A stretch of 64,000 nt of DNA from Curvibacter lanceolatus ATCC 14669. Its GTDB lineage: Bacteria > Pseudomonadota > Gammaproteobacteria > Burkholderiales > Burkholderiaceae_C. Location of the stretch: positions 37,920-101,919 of the forward strand of contig NZ_KB906273.1 of NCBI RefSeq assembly GCF_000381265.1, read 5' to 3'. Shown piece after piece: positions 40,081 through 50,333 of the stretch (positions are counted from its first letter, which is position 1; every line of letters begins with the position of its first letter). A program made the position numbers and the translations under genes. The notes under the pieces are model-generated. The model made no database searches. It was given only the letters and a program-made list of their open reading frames with translations, and was not told where the DNA came from.

Positions 40081-40333
40081 GGCCACTCCTGCTGGGTTGC
40101 ATTGGGTGTGCGCGGATTTTGCACCATGGGCGGCAAGCGGCTTGCCCGTGCCACGGGCCTGCACTTGGCCGGGCCAGGTCACAAAGCATGGGGGGGAAGC
40201 CTTGAACACCGCCCCTCATGTCGGCACAAGCGCCACGCAGCAGCACAAAGCCCCAGCCCTGTCACCAGAGACGACATGCATGCCAGTCATGCACTTCCTT
40301 GCCGTTCGTTTTGTAGATGACAAACCGGACGTA
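40081..40333. other. Intergenic DNA, no gene seen
   Basis: The gap between the divergent desaturase and fic genes is 389 bp. Its left 250 bp hold no recognisable reading frame or repeat; its right part turns sharply AT-rich and carries the fic promoter candidate. Confidence 0.5.
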
Positions 40334-40362
40334 TTGACAATTTAAATGGCCACCGTTAAACC
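40334..40362 (+). promoter_or_regulatory. Candidate sigma-70 promoter upstream of fic
   Basis: TTGACA, a full consensus -35, at 40334-40339. After 17 bp TAAACC (40357-40362) is a weak -10. It opens an AT-rich stretch of about 120 bp, unusual in this GC-rich genome, ending at the fic start. Confidence 0.45.
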
Positions 40363-40469
40363 TAAGCTGTTGTTTTTATTGATACTTCTTACGACTTTTT
40401 GTAGATTTTCAGGTCTGCGTTTGCAGATAATGCGTCAGATTACTTGAGTTCTTTGAGGGAGCCTTGGAG

Positions 40470-41630
40470 ATGTCTGCCTTCCTGCACCACGATCTGGGCC
40501 TGCTGAACCCTGCATTCGACTCGCCGCTGGTCGATGTGGTGACTGAACTGGAGTATCTGCGCCGCCTGCAACTGGGCGGCAGCACCCCGGTGCCCGTCTT
40601 CTTCCAGCTCAAACACATCTTTCACATGCTGGAGAGCCTGGGCTCTGCCCGCATTGAAGGCAACCACACCACGCTGGCTGACTATGTTGAGAGTCGGCTG
40701 GAGGCTCAGCCAGTCAAGCTAAGCGACCCACTGCGCGAGATGGCCAACATCGAAGATGCGATGGGTTTCATCGACGCCCACTTTTCGCCAGGTCAGGATG
40801 TGACGGAGCACTTGATTCGTGAACTGCATGCGATGACAGTGCAAGGCCTGGAGCGTGAAGGCGACGACACCCCCGGTGCCTACCGCCCTGGGCCGGTCAA
40901 AATTTCGCAGTCTGAGCACCTGCCGCCCGAGGCGGTGGCTGTGCCGCAGTACATGGGAGAACTGGTTCAGTTCATCAATCACCCGCATCCCGCCAAGTAC
41001 GACCTCATCAAGGTGGCCCTGGCCCACCATCGATTCGCCTGGGTTCACCCCTTCAGCAATGGCAACGGCCGTTGCGTGCGCTTGCTCACGTACACCCTGC
41101 TCATCAAGTATGGGTTCAACGTGAAGGCAGGCGGCCGGGTGCTCAACCCCACCGCCATCTTCTGCAACGACCGCGACCAGTACTACGCCATGCTGGGCCG
41201 GGCTGACACCGGCACTCAGGAGGGACGCGAAGCCTGGTGCGTCTACGTGCTCAGCGGCATGCTGGATGAGCTTCGCAAGGTGGACCGCCTGACGGATATG
41301 AGCTACCTGACCGAACGCATCCTCACGCCCGCGTTGCATCACGCCCGCGAGCGTGAGCTGGTCACGTCGATGGAAGAGCAAATTTTGCTGGCAACGGCCA
41401 AGCTGGGCATGGCCAAGGCCAGCGACCTGAAAGACGCCATGCCTGCGTTGAACGAACGCCAGCGCACCTACCAAATCGGCAAGCTCGTGGAACGCGGCAT
41501 GCTTGCGCCCATTCGTGAAGGGGCCAGGCAATACACGGTGGGCTTTGCCAACAGCTTCTTGATGCGGGGTGTCATCAGAGCGCTCTCAAATGAGGGCTTC
41601 ATTCCAAACACGTTGAACAACCCCCAATAA
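40470..41630 (+). CDS. Fic-family protein (AMP transferase type)
   Basis: 386 residues from the ATG at 40470 (GAGGGA 9 nt upstream; a TTG two codons earlier is also possible). The active-site motif HPFSNGNGR starts at His193, matching HPFx(D/N)GNGR, so AMP transfer from ATP to a protein hydroxyl is expected. Ser59-Ala-Arg-Ile-Glu63-Gly-Asn65 fits the inhibitory helix motif (S/T)xxxE(G/N) at the N-terminus, making it an auto-inhibited class II Fic protein. The C-terminal part (about 290-386) contains a winged-helix-like region, common in this subgroup. Target protein unknown. Confidence 0.92.
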   Translation: MSAFLHHDLGLLNPAFDSPLVDVVTELEYLRRLQLGGSTPVPVFFQLKHIFHMLESLGSARIEGNHTTLADYVESRLEAQPVKLSDPLREMANIEDAMGFIDAHFSPGQDVTEHLIRELHAMTVQGLEREGDDTPGAYRPGPVKISQSEHLPPEAVAVPQYMGELVQFINHPHPAKYDLIKVALAHHRFAWVHPFSNGNGRCVRLLTYTLLIKYGFNVKAGGRVLNPTAIFCNDRDQYYAMLGRADTGTQEGREAWCVYVLSGMLDELRKVDRLTDMSYLTERILTPALHHARERELVTSMEEQILLATAKLGMAKASDLKDAMPALNERQRTYQIGKLVERGMLAPIREGARQYTVGFANSFLMRGVIRALSNEGFIPNTLNNPQ

Positions 41631-42123
41631 ACAGAGTAGCCAGGGAAAGGAACAGTTGGTCACTTCGCGCTTCTGAAACGCGAAATCGGACTTTCGCCAC
41701 ACGGCGGCCCGCTGGGGGCATTTCCACTGGCCAAGGTGGCTCAACTGAGCGGGGGGTTGGCAGAGATTCGGAATCGGGTCGTGGTGCGAGCTTGAGCTTG
41801 AGCACCCAGCGAATGGGCAAATGGGTGCATCACGGCTGCACGCGTGGGTCACGCAAGTTCTCTCGGCATCACCATGGCCTGGCAGCCCGACCGACGGCCC
41901 CCTGCTCCCCTTCAAGGGCCAAGGCAAGCGGGGCCAGGCCCCCAAGAATCGGAAGCGCCGGCCGAGGGGCCTCACATCACATCCCCTCCCCCCGGCTTCA
42001 GCCATGCCCCACTGCTTGGTATGTATGAACGGCCAAGGTACTGACTTCGCCGGGGGGGGGGGCGTAGAACCCAGACCTGAAATCCAGCCCCTCGCGAACC
42101 GAGTGATATCGGCAGGAGGGCCA
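41631..42123. other. Intergenic DNA between fic and htpG
   Basis: About 490 bp before the htpG terminator with no reading frame resembling a protein. It contains an 11-base G run at 42052-42062 and no repeated blocks that I recognise. Confidence 0.5.
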
Positions 42124-42158
42124 ACAAAAAAGGGAACGTGTCGAACACGTTCCCTTTT
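42124..42158 (-). terminator. Rho-independent terminator downstream of htpG
   Basis: A 14-bp stem (42128-42141 with 42145-42158) around a 3-nt loop: AAAAGGGAACGTGT and its complement. On the minus strand it is followed by a run of T, fitting htpG termination; on the plus strand the stem itself ends in TTTT, so it may also stop fic transcription. Confidence 0.85.
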
Positions 42159-42227
42159 CACGGCACCCCTTGGCTTGGGCGCTTAGCTGATGGCCAATAG
42201 CGCCTCAGGCGCCGGTTGACCGATCGA

Positions 42228-44174
42228 TCAAGCCAGCAGCGCATTCACCCGCTTCACATAGGCCGCCGGGTCTTCCGGCAGGCCGCCCTCGGCCAGCAGG
42301 GCCTGGTCGAACAGGATGTGGGCCAGGTCGTTGAAGTGCACGCTGCCGTCGAGCTTCTTGACCAGGGGGTGTTCGGCGTTGACTTCGAGCACGGGCTTGG
42401 CCTCGGGGGCGCTTTGGCCGGCTTGCTTGAGCATGCGGGCCAGCTGGGTGCTCATGCCGCCGTCTTGCACCACCAGGCAGGCGGGAGAGTCGACCAGGCG
42501 GGTGGTCACGCGCACGTCTTCGGCCTTGTCTTTCAGGGCTTCCTTGAGCTTGGCGAGCAGGGGCTTGAAGGCTTCGGCGGCCTCTTCGGCGGCCTTCTTT
42601 TCGGCTTCGTCTTGCAGCTTGCCCAGGTCAACCGCGCCCTTGGCCACGCTTTGCAGCGGGGTGCCGTCAAAGTCATGCAGGTAGTTGAGCGACCACTCGT
42701 CCACGCGGTCGGTCATCAGCAGCACTTCGATGCCCTTTTTCTTGAACACCTCCAGCTGCGGGCTGTTCTTGGCGGCGGCCAGGTTGTCGGCGGTGATGTA
42801 GTAGATGGCGTCTTGGCCTTCCTTCATGCGGGCCTTGTAGTCGGCCAGGCTCACGCTGACGGTGTCGCTCTGGGTGCTGGCGTAGCGCAGCAGCTTGGCC
42901 AGGCGCTGGGTGTTGCCAAAGTCTTCGCCCAGGCCTTCTTTCAGCACGGCGCCAAACTCGGCGTAGAAGCTGCTGTACTTGCCTTCCTTGGCCTTGTCGT
43001 CGGCATCGACCACGTCGGTCACGCCGTCGGCACCGGGGGTGGCGTCGTGCTTGTCGTGCTTGGCCAGGTCTTCAAGCATGCTCAGCACGCGCTTGGTCGA
43101 GCCCTCGCGGATGGCGCGCACGTCGCGGCTTTCCTGCAGCAGCTCGCGGCTCACGTTCAGGGGCAGGTTGGCCGAGTCGATGATGCCCTTCACAAAGCGC
43201 AGGTAGGTGGGCATCAGGGCTTCGGCGTCGTCCATGATGAAGACGCGCTTCACGTACAGCTTGACGCCGGCCTTCTTATCGCGGTTCCACAGGTCCATGG
43301 GGGCCTTGGCCGGGATGTACAGCAGCTGGGTGTACTCGGTGTTGCCTTCGACGCGGTTGTGCGACCAGGTGAGCGGGTCTTCAAAGTCGTGGCTGATGGC
43401 CTTGTAGAACTCGTTGTACTGCTCAGTGGTGATGTCTTTTTTGTTGCGCGTCCACAGGGCGCTGGCCTTGTTCACGGCCTCCCACTCGCCGGTGGGCACC
43501 ATGCCGCCGGGCTGGTCGTTTTCGCCCTCTTTCCACTCTTCCTTTTCCATCAGGATGGGCAGGCTGATGTGGTCGGAGTACTTGTTGATGACCGACTTGA
43601 GCTTCCAGAGGTTGAGGTATTCCTCGGCGTCTTCGCGCAGGTGCAGGGTGATGCTGGTGCCGCGCTGGGCGCGGTCGATGGTTTCCACCTCGAAGTCACC
43701 GGTGCCGCCGCTGATCCAGCGCACGCCGTCTGCGGCCGGCAGGCCGGCACGGCGCGATTCGACGGTGATCTTGTCGGCCACGATGAAGCCCGAGTAGAAG
43801 CCCACGCCAAACTGGCCGATGAGCTGGGCGTCGGCCTTTTGGTCGCCGCTGAGCTTGCTCACGAAATCTTTGGTGCCGCTCTTGGCGATGGTGCCCAGGT
43901 TGTCGATGGCTTCTTGCTGCGACAGGCCGATGCCGTTGTCGGTGATGGTGATGGTGCGGGCGGCTTTGTCGAAGGCCACGCGCACTTCGAGGTTGGGCGC
44001 GTCTTCAAACAGGGCGGCGTTGTTCAAGCCCTCAAAACGCAGCTTGTCGCAGGCGTCGCTGGCGTTGGAGATCAGCTCACGCAGGAAGATCTCGGGGTTG
44101 GAATACAGCGAGTGCGTGACAAGGTGCAGCAGTTGGGCCACTTCGGCCTGGAATGACAGGGTCTGTTTGCTCAT
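42228..44174 (-). CDS. htpG: Molecular chaperone HtpG (bacterial Hsp90)
   Basis: 648 residues from the ATG at 44174. The GHKL ATPase N-domain shows '[20 protein letters not shown]', '[26 protein letters not shown]' and '[14 protein letters not shown]'. The middle domain has '[38 protein letters not shown]', and a C-terminal dimerisation domain follows. It folds client proteins in the cytosol under stress. A sigma-32-like promoter lies upstream and a strong terminator downstream, so it is a single-gene heat-shock unit. Confidence 0.97.
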   Translation of the reverse strand: MSKQTLSFQAEVAQLLHLVTHSLYSNPEIFLRELISNASDACDKLRFEGLNNAALFEDAPNLEVRVAFDKAARTITITDNGIGLSQQEAIDNLGTIAKSGTKDFVSKLSGDQKADAQLIGQFGVGFYSGFIVADKITVESRRAGLPAADGVRWISGGTGDFEVETIDRAQRGTSITLHLREDAEEYLNLWKLKSVINKYSDHISLPILMEKEEWKEGENDQPGGMVPTGEWEAVNKASALWTRNKKDITTEQYNEFYKAISHDFEDPLTWSHNRVEGNTEYTQLLYIPAKAPMDLWNRDKKAGVKLYVKRVFIMDDAEALMPTYLRFVKGIIDSANLPLNVSRELLQESRDVRAIREGSTKRVLSMLEDLAKHDKHDATPGADGVTDVVDADDKAKEGKYSSFYAEFGAVLKEGLGEDFGNTQRLAKLLRYASTQSDTVSVSLADYKARMKEGQDAIYYITADNLAAAKNSPQLEVFKKKGIEVLLMTDRVDEWSLNYLHDFDGTPLQSVAKGAVDLGKLQDEAEKKAAEEAAEAFKPLLAKLKEALKDKAEDVRVTTRLVDSPACLVVQDGGMSTQLARMLKQAGQSAPEAKPVLEVNAEHPLVKKLDGSVHFNDLAHILFDQALLAEGGLPEDPAAYVKRVNALLA

Positions 44175-44243
44175 GGTGTTTCTAGGGTGGACTGTTGCAG
44201 TAGAAGATCTTCGGGGGTGGGCAGGCCACCCCGGCAGGCGTGA

Positions 44244-44270
44244 ATTATGGGCGTTGCGCTGGCTTTCAAG
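44244..44270 (-). promoter_or_regulatory. Sigma-32 (heat-shock) promoter of htpG
   Basis: On the minus strand CTTGAAA (44270-44264), 12 bp, then CCCATAAT (44251-44244). Both elements fit the sigma-32 consensus CTTGAAA-N11-16-CCCCATNT, with one C fewer in the -10. It lies 70 bp before the htpG ATG. Confidence 0.8.
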
Positions 44271-44389
44271 AGGCAGCGGCAAAACACGGCAGAAAAGCAG
44301 GCAAAAGAGGCCCCAAGCTCGCCAAACTGCCGTCAAACCACCCTCAAAAGGTCAGAAAAAGGGCGGCCAGACGCAGCCCGTGGGCGCCC

Positions 44390-45373
44390 TCAAAGCGGCT
44401 GCAGCTGCACCTGGGGCAGCAGTTGCTGCACGTCGTCGGGCCGGCACAGGGCCGTGCCGGGGTGCAGCAGGGCCGCGGCGCTGGCGGCCATGGCCATGGC
44501 CAGGGCGCCGGGCCAGTCGACCGAGCCGGCCGTGCCGCCAGTGCCGCCAGTGCCGCCGGTGCCGGCCTGCCCCGCCAGGGCAGCCACCAGGCCGCCCACA
44601 AAGCTGTCGCCGGCCCCGATGGTGCTGGCCACGGCCACGGGCAGCGGCGGGGCGCGCCAGGCCTGCTCAGGGGTGATCAGCAAAGCGCCCTGCTCGCCCA
44701 GGGTCAGGGCCACGGCCTGGGCCTGTCCGGCGGCCATGAGCTGGCGGGCGGCGTGCAGTTGCTCGGCCTCGCCGGGCAGGGGCTGGCCCACCAGCTCAGA
44801 CAGCTCGCGCAGGCTGGGCTTGAACAAAAACACCCCGGCGCTGAGCGCGGCACGCAGGGCCGGGCCTGATGAATCGAGCACCAGGCGGGCGCCCTGGGCC
44901 CGGGCCTGCTGCGCCAGGCGCGCGTACAGCGCATCGGGCACGCCGGGCGGCAGGCTGCCGCTGAGCACCCAGTAGCGCGCCCCGGCGCCGTGGCGGGCCA
45001 CACCCTGCAGGGCCTGCTCGACCTCGGCGGGCTGCAGGCGGGGGCCGGGCAGCACAAAGCGGTAGTCCAGGCCGGTGCTGTTTTCGTGCACCGAGAAGCT
45101 TTCGCGGGTTTCGGCGGCAATGGGCAGGCCCTGGGCGGGCACGCCCTCCTGGGCCAGCAGGGTGGCCAGTTCGTGGCCGGTGACGCCGCCCTGGGTGTAC
45201 AGGGCCAGGCAATCGACCCCCAGGCGGTGCAGCACCCGCGCCACATTGATGCCGCCGCCGCCGGGGTGCATCACGGCCTCGCTGCAGCGCAGCTTGTGGG
45301 TGGGCTCCACCCGGTCGATGGCGCTGAGCACATCGAGGGCAGGGTTCAGGGTGAGGGTGAGGATGTCAGGCAT
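44390..45373 (-). CDS. 1-phosphofructokinase-type PfkB-family sugar kinase
   Basis: 327 residues from the ATG at 45373. PfkB start 'LTLTLNPALDVLSAIDRVEPTHKLR', substrate loop 'HPGGGGINVARVLHRLG', and the ATP/catalytic motif 'STIGAGDSFVGGLVAAL' with the base Asp. The start and the GGGGINVA loop fit the phosphofructokinase subgroup (FruK or PfkB) rather than ribokinases. A run of Gly-Gly-Thr triplets interrupts the region after 'AALAGQAG', coded by a short tandem repeat. No fructose PTS genes are adjacent, so the substrate (fructose-1-P or fructose-6-P) is not settled. Confidence 0.85.
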   Translation of the reverse strand: MPDILTLTLNPALDVLSAIDRVEPTHKLRCSEAVMHPGGGGINVARVLHRLGVDCLALYTQGGVTGHELATLLAQEGVPAQGLPIAAETRESFSVHENSTGLDYRFVLPGPRLQPAEVEQALQGVARHGAGARYWVLSGSLPPGVPDALYARLAQQARAQGARLVLDSSGPALRAALSAGVFLFKPSLRELSELVGQPLPGEAEQLHAARQLMAAGQAQAVALTLGEQGALLITPEQAWRAPPLPVAVASTIGAGDSFVGGLVAALAGQAGTGGTGGTGGTAGSVDWPGALAMAMAASAAALLHPGTALCRPDDVQQLLPQVQLQPL

Positions 45374-45459
45374 GCGGTGGCCGGCCTGGGGCCGGGGCCT
45401 GGAATCGAGGTGGGGATGGCGTTGGGCAAGACGCCTTCGGCGCCCCGCCCGGGCCGGGG

Positions 45460-46392
45460 TCAGCCGTCGGCGTTGATGCGTTGCACCAGGGTCTTGAGCA
45501 CCTCGTCGGCGCGGTCGTTGGCGATCTGGCAGGTGCCGGCCGCATTGTGGCCGCCGCCGCCGTATTCGAGCATCAGGTTGCCCACATGGGTCTTGCTGCT
45601 GCGGTCGAGGATCGACTTGCCGGTGGCCAGCACGGTGTTCTGCTTTTGCAGGCCCCACATCACGTGGATGGAGATGTTGGCGGTGGGGAACAGCGCGTAG
45701 ATCATGAAGCGGTTCACCGCCCAGATGGTTTCCTCCTGGCGCAGGTCCAGCACCACCAGGTTGTCGATCTGGGTAGCGCAGCGCAGGATCTGCTCCTTGG
45801 CGCGGGCGGCGTGGTCAAAGTACAGGGTCACGCGCTCTTGCACGTCGGGCAGTTGCAGGATCTGCTCGATGGTGTGGTCGCGGCAGTACTTGATCAGGTC
45901 CATCATCAGCGTGTAGTTGCTGATGCGGAACTCGCGGAAACGGCCCAGGCCGGTGCGCGAATCCATCAGGTAGTTCAGCAGCACCCAGCCTTGGGGGTCG
46001 AGGATGTCTTCGCGCGAGTACTGGGCCGAGTCGGCCTGGTCCACGGCGGCCATCATCTCGTCGGTGATGCGCGGGAAGGCGGCCTTGCCACCGTAATGGT
46101 TGAACACCACGCGGGCGGCCGAGGGGGCATGGGCCTCGATGATGTGGTTGGCACGCTCGCCGGTGTTGCGCACGGTTTCCGACTCGTGGTGGTCAAACAC
46201 CAGGTAGGCGCCGGGCACGTAGGGCAGGTTGGTGGTGATGTCACGCGAGCTGATGGCCACCTTGCCATCCTGCATGTCCTTGGGGTGAACAAAGGTGATC
46301 TCGTCGATCAGCTCCAGTTCATTGAGCAGCACGGCGCACACCAGGCCATCAAAGTCGCTGCGGGTCACAAGACGGTATTTGTTCGAGCTCAT
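45460..46392 (-). CDS. DHH/DHHA1-family phosphoesterase (exopolyphosphatase-like)
   Basis: 310 residues from the ATG at 46392 (GGAG 6 nt upstream; the ATG at 46398 sits directly on that site). The DHH-family metal-binding residues are present in 'RSDFDGLVCAVLL', 'FDHHESE' and 'AAVDQADSAQ', and the DHHA1 ending is 'LEYGGGGHNAAGTCQI'. Relatives hydrolyse c-di-AMP/pGpG, nano-RNA or polyphosphate. Given the c-di-GMP genes in the window, pGpG or short RNA is possible, but the substrate cannot be read from sequence. Confidence 0.85.
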   Translation of the reverse strand: MSSNKYRLVTRSDFDGLVCAVLLNELELIDEITFVHPKDMQDGKVAISSRDITTNLPYVPGAYLVFDHHESETVRNTGERANHIIEAHAPSAARVVFNHYGGKAAFPRITDEMMAAVDQADSAQYSREDILDPQGWVLLNYLMDSRTGLGRFREFRISNYTLMMDLIKYCRDHTIEQILQLPDVQERVTLYFDHAARAKEQILRCATQIDNLVVLDLRQEETIWAVNRFMIYALFPTANISIHVMWGLQKQNTVLATGKSILDRSSKTHVGNLMLEYGGGGHNAAGTCQIANDRADEVLKTLVQRINADG

Positions 46393-46521
46393 CGGCATCT
46401 CCGGCAGATCGTTCAGGGCCCGGTTCGGGCCAGGGCCACATGTTACAGACTGTATTTAGTGATTCCCGTGCGCTGGCGCAAAAAATGCGCCCCACCCCTG
46501 GCAGGGTGGGTACCCGTGGCG

Positions 46522-47907
46522 TCAGAACTGCTCGCCGGGGCTCAGGTAGCGCCACTGCCCCACTGGCAGCTGGCCCAGCACCACGCGGCCGATGCGGATG
46601 CGTTTGAGGCCCACCACCTTCAAGCCCACCTGCTCGCACATGCGGCGAATCTGACGCTTTTTGCCTTCTTTGAGCACAAAACGCAGCTGTTCGGGGTTTT
46701 GCCAGTCCACCTGGGCCGGGCGCAGGGGCTCGCCGTCCAGGCTCAGGCCATGGCGCAGCAGCTCAAGCTTCTCAGGGGGGAAGGCGGCCTGCACGTTGAG
46801 GGCCACGTCGCCGGTGACAGCGGCGTAGGTGACGCGCACCAGGTATTCCTTCTCGGTGTCGGAGTCTTCACCGATCAGCTGGCGGGCCACGCGCCCGTCC
46901 TGGGTCAGCACCAGCAGGCCGACCGAGTCGATGTCGAGCCGGCCGGCCGGGGCCAGGCCGCGCAGCTGCGAGTGGTTGAAGCGGATGTTGGCCGTGTCGC
47001 CATACCAGTGGTTGGCCGCCTGCACCAGCACCACGGCGGGCTCGTGCCCGTCTTCGGCCTGGCCGCTCACGTAGCCCATGGGCTTGTGCAGCAGGATGGT
47101 GACCTGCTGCTCTTGCTGGCCCAGGGCCTCGGGGGCGATCTCGATGCGGTCGCTGTGCTTGACCTGCTGGCCCATCTCGGCCACCTCGCCGTTCACGCGC
47201 ACCCAGCCTTTTTCGACCCAGTCGTCGGCCTCGCGGCGCGAGCACAGGCGCAACTCGGCCATGCGCTTGTTCAGGCGCACGGTCTCGATGCCACCCTCGG
47301 TGCGCGGGGCGCCTTCGGCGCGGGCCGGGCGCTCGCCACGGTCAGGGCGTGCACCCCGGTCGGGGCGGCGCTCGGCGCCGGGGGCCGGCAGCGGGCGCTT
47401 GACCGGGATGGGGGTGCGCTCGGCGGGCACGTTGTAGGTGCGGATGCCGGTGCGGGTGCTGAAGCGCTGGTCGTCCTGCGGGGCGCCGTCCTGGCGGTCG
47501 TCGCGGCGGGCACCGCGGGGGTCATCGCGGCGGTCGTCACGTCGGTCATCGCGCCGATCGTCACGCGGGCCGCCACGGGGGGCGCCGCCGGTGCGGGGGC
47601 CGCCCGGGCCACCGGGGCCGCCACGGGGGGCGCCGCCGGTGCGGGGGCCGCCCGGGCCACCGGGGCCGCGCGAGCCGAAGGGGCCACCGGGGCCGCCGGG
47701 CCCGCCAGGGCCAGGGCGTCCGCCCGGGCCGCTGCGGGGGCCGGCCCCCGGGCCACGGCGGTCGCCCGCATCACGGTTGCCGCCAGGGGCGGGGCCACGG
47801 CGGCCGGCCGAGGGCGGGCGGGCCGCGCCGCCGCTGCGGGGGCTGGCGGCCTTGTCGCCTTCGGGGCGCGGTGCGCGCAGGGTGAGTCGGGGTTTGGAAT
47901 CGGACAT
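46522..47907 (-). CDS. Pseudouridine synthase, RluF/RsuA-type, with long low-complexity N-terminus
   Basis: 461 residues. Residues 1-205 are Gly/Pro/Arg/Asp-rich and contain internal repeats: two copies of GGPGGPRTGGAPRGG, then a run of RDD triplets. Then an S4 RNA-binding domain ('VRLNKRMAELRLCSRREADDWVEKGWVRVNG') and the catalytic domain: 'GRLDIDSVGLLVLTQDGRVA' holds the catalytic Asp. 'KEGKKRQIRRMCEQVGLKVVGLKRIRIG' is the C-terminal family signature. The 'RLDxDSxGLL' pattern favours RluF (23S rRNA U2604). The basic extension probably binds rRNA non-specifically. Confidence 0.88.
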   Translation of the reverse strand: MSDSKPRLTLRAPRPEGDKAASPRSGGAARPPSAGRRGPAPGGNRDAGDRRGPGAGPRSGPGGRPGPGGPGGPGGPFGSRGPGGPGGPRTGGAPRGGPGGPGGPRTGGAPRGGPRDDRRDDRRDDRRDDPRGARRDDRQDGAPQDDQRFSTRTGIRTYNVPAERTPIPVKRPLPAPGAERRPDRGARPDRGERPARAEGAPRTEGGIETVRLNKRMAELRLCSRREADDWVEKGWVRVNGEVAEMGQQVKHSDRIEIAPEALGQQEQQVTILLHKPMGYVSGQAEDGHEPAVVLVQAANHWYGDTANIRFNHSQLRGLAPAGRLDIDSVGLLVLTQDGRVARQLIGEDSDTEKEYLVRVTYAAVTGDVALNVQAAFPPEKLELLRHGLSLDGEPLRPAQVDWQNPEQLRFVLKEGKKRQIRRMCEQVGLKVVGLKRIRIGRVVLGQLPVGQWRYLSPGEQF

Positions 47908-47974
47908 GCTGATGAGGTGAAAGCCGCAGCGCCTGCAAAGCGTGCCAGGCGGCTGCGTGTTGAAATCGGGAAAC

Positions 47975-50333
47975 TCAGGCGGCGGTGGCGGTTGCGGCCG
48001 TCTGCTGTGTGCACCAGGTCAGGAACGCCTCGGCCGGCAATGGCCGGCTGATGTGGTAGCCCTGGGCTTCGTCGCACTGGAGCTGGCCCAGCCGCTCCAT
48101 GATGGCGGCGCTTTCGACGCCTTCAGCCACCACGCTGAGGCCCAGATTGTGCGCGAGGTCGATGGTCGATCGCACGATCTTGGCGTCGTCTTCGTCTTTT
48201 TCCATGCCCATGACGAAGGATTTGTCGATTTTGAGCTCGTCCACCGGCAGCCGTTTCAGGTAGGCCAGCGACGAATACCCGGTGCCAAAATCATCGATCG
48301 AGAGCTTGAAGCCCTGCTCGGAGAGGCGGTTGAGCATGGTTTCGGCCCGCTGCGGGTCGTCCATGATGGCGCTCTCGGTGATCTCCAGACAAAAGCGCTC
48401 GGGCCGCACCCCGTGGCGCTGCAGCAGCGTGCCCAGGCGGGTGCTGAGTTCGGGGTCGAGCAGATCGCGGGTCGAGAGGTTGATCGAGATGCGCAGCCCC
48501 GCCAGGGGCTCGGGCAGGCCGGCGATCAGGCGGGTGGCGGCCTCGAACATCCACAGGGTGAGCTGGCGCACAAAGCCGGTCTGCTCGGCAAAGGGGATGA
48601 ACTCCATGGGCGGCACCAGGCCGCGCTGCGGGTGCTGCCAGCGCACCAGGGCCTCGGCGGCCAGCACCTCACCGCCGGGCAGGCTGACCTTGGGCTGCAG
48701 GAACAGGCGCAGCTCGTTGTGCTCCACGGCGCGGCGCATCTCGGTCAGCAGCGACAGCATCTGGCCGCTGGCCGAGTCGAAGGCGGCGTCGTACAGCAAG
48801 GCCCCGCTGAGCTTGCGCTTGGCGGTGTACATGGCGATCTCGGAGCGGCTGAGCAGCAGGTCGGCGTTGTCGGCATCGGCCGGCCAGCAGGCCACGCCCA
48901 TGCCGGCGCTCAGGTCGATGGTCTGGTCGTCAAAGGCCAGGGGCACTTCAAAGGCGCGGGCGATGCGCTGGGTGAACTCCAGCGCCGCCTGGGCGTCGCA
49001 GCCTTGCAGCAGCACGGCAAATTCATTGCCGCCGCGGCGGGCCACCAGGTCGCCGGGCTGGGTGACCAGGTTTTGCAGCCGCCCCCGCCACAGCCTGCAG
49101 CAGGCGGTCGCCAAAGGCATAGCCCAGCACATCGTTGACGTGCTTGAAGCGGTCCAGGTCCAGCGACACCACGGCCAGCGGGCGGGCCAGGGGGGTGTTG
49201 TCGCGGATGGCCTGCTCCAGCGCCTCGCGAAAGCGCTCGCGGTTGGGCAGGCCGGTCAGCCGGTCCCAGTAAGCCAGGTGGCGGATCTCGCTTTGCTGTT
49301 GATCGATGTCGACGCGCATGTGGTCGAAGGCGCGCGCCAGGTTGCCGATCTCGTCGCGCCGTTCCAGGTGGGCGATGGGGGCCTGGTACTCGCCCACCGC
49401 CAGGCGCTGGGTGGCCAGCAGCAGGTCGCGCAGCGGGGTGGTGATGCGCCGCGCCACCAGCGAGCTGCCCAGGGCCACCAGCAGCAGGCCGCCGCCACTG
49501 ATCAGCGCCAGCAGCCACTGCAGGCGCCGGTACGGGGCCAGCACCTCTTCGGCCGAGCGCAGCAAAATCGTCTCGACCTCGCCGTTGCGGCTTTTCATGG
49601 GCACATGGCGGGCCAGCACCAGCTCGCTGCCGCCGCTGAGTTCGGCCCCGTCAGCATGGGTCAGGGCGCGTTGGGTGACCTCGGGCGTGGTGGTGGAGAA
49701 GGCTAGCCGGCGCTGCCCTTCAGACTGGGTGACCAGCACCACATCCACCTGCAGCAGCAGGCCCATTTCCTTGCCCAGGTCTTGCGACACGGGGAAGCCC
49801 ATCAACACCCAGCCGATGATCAGCGGAGCGCGCATGGGCACCATCACGAACTGGTGGGGCACGCCCTGGATGACGATCAGCGGGGCGCCGGTGGGGTTGC
49901 GGCTCAGGTAGGCGGGCAAGTCGGCGATGAGGCGCTGGTCCAGCCCCATGTGCTCGTCGGCCAGGCTGGAGGCGGTGACCTTGAACTGCGGGTCAAGAAA
50001 GGCCGTGACCGTGGAGCCGATGCGGCTGCCGTGGTTCTCCAGCACCGACTGCACGGTTTCGACATCGCCCGAGTTGATGGCCGAGCGAAAGCCGTAGTCG
50101 GCCGCCAGCAGGGTGGCGCTGTCGCGCAGCTGCTCGACCTTTTGCGCCAGCATGCGCTCCCACACGTGTTCGGCAATGTCGAGCTCGCGGGCCACCTGGC
50201 GGCGGGCGTTGGCCTCGATGCTCTGGCGCACCACGCCAAAGCCGGCGATCTGCACCACCAGCAAGAGCAACAGCGACAAGCCCACCAGCCGCGTGATCAG
50301 GCTGGCGGCGCCGCGTTTGAGGCGAGGGATCAC
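47975..50333 (-). pseudogene. GGDEF-EAL protein with a single-base frameshift
   Basis: Two overlapping frames encode one protein. Frame A (50333 to about 49085, GTG start) gives TM1, a periplasmic sensor, TM2, HAMP and the first part of GGDEF up to 'GDRLLQAVAG'. Frame B (to 47975) continues '-RLQNLVTQPGDLVARRGGNEFAVLL' and a complete EAL domain: 'EALVRWQ', 'EITESAIMDD', 'DDFGTGYSSL', 'KIDKSFV', 'EGVESA'. Removing one C from the C5 run at 49082-49086 rejoins them exactly. The GGDEF motif reads GGNEF, so cyclase activity is doubtful in any case. Either an inactivating mutation, a phase-variable tract or a sequencing error. Confidence 0.85.

Noticed and set aside
41586..42161. A 191-codon minus-strand frame between fic and htpG
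   Set aside because: Low-complexity composition, overlaps the fic 3' end and the htpG terminator, and runs through the G11 tract; no family resemblance.
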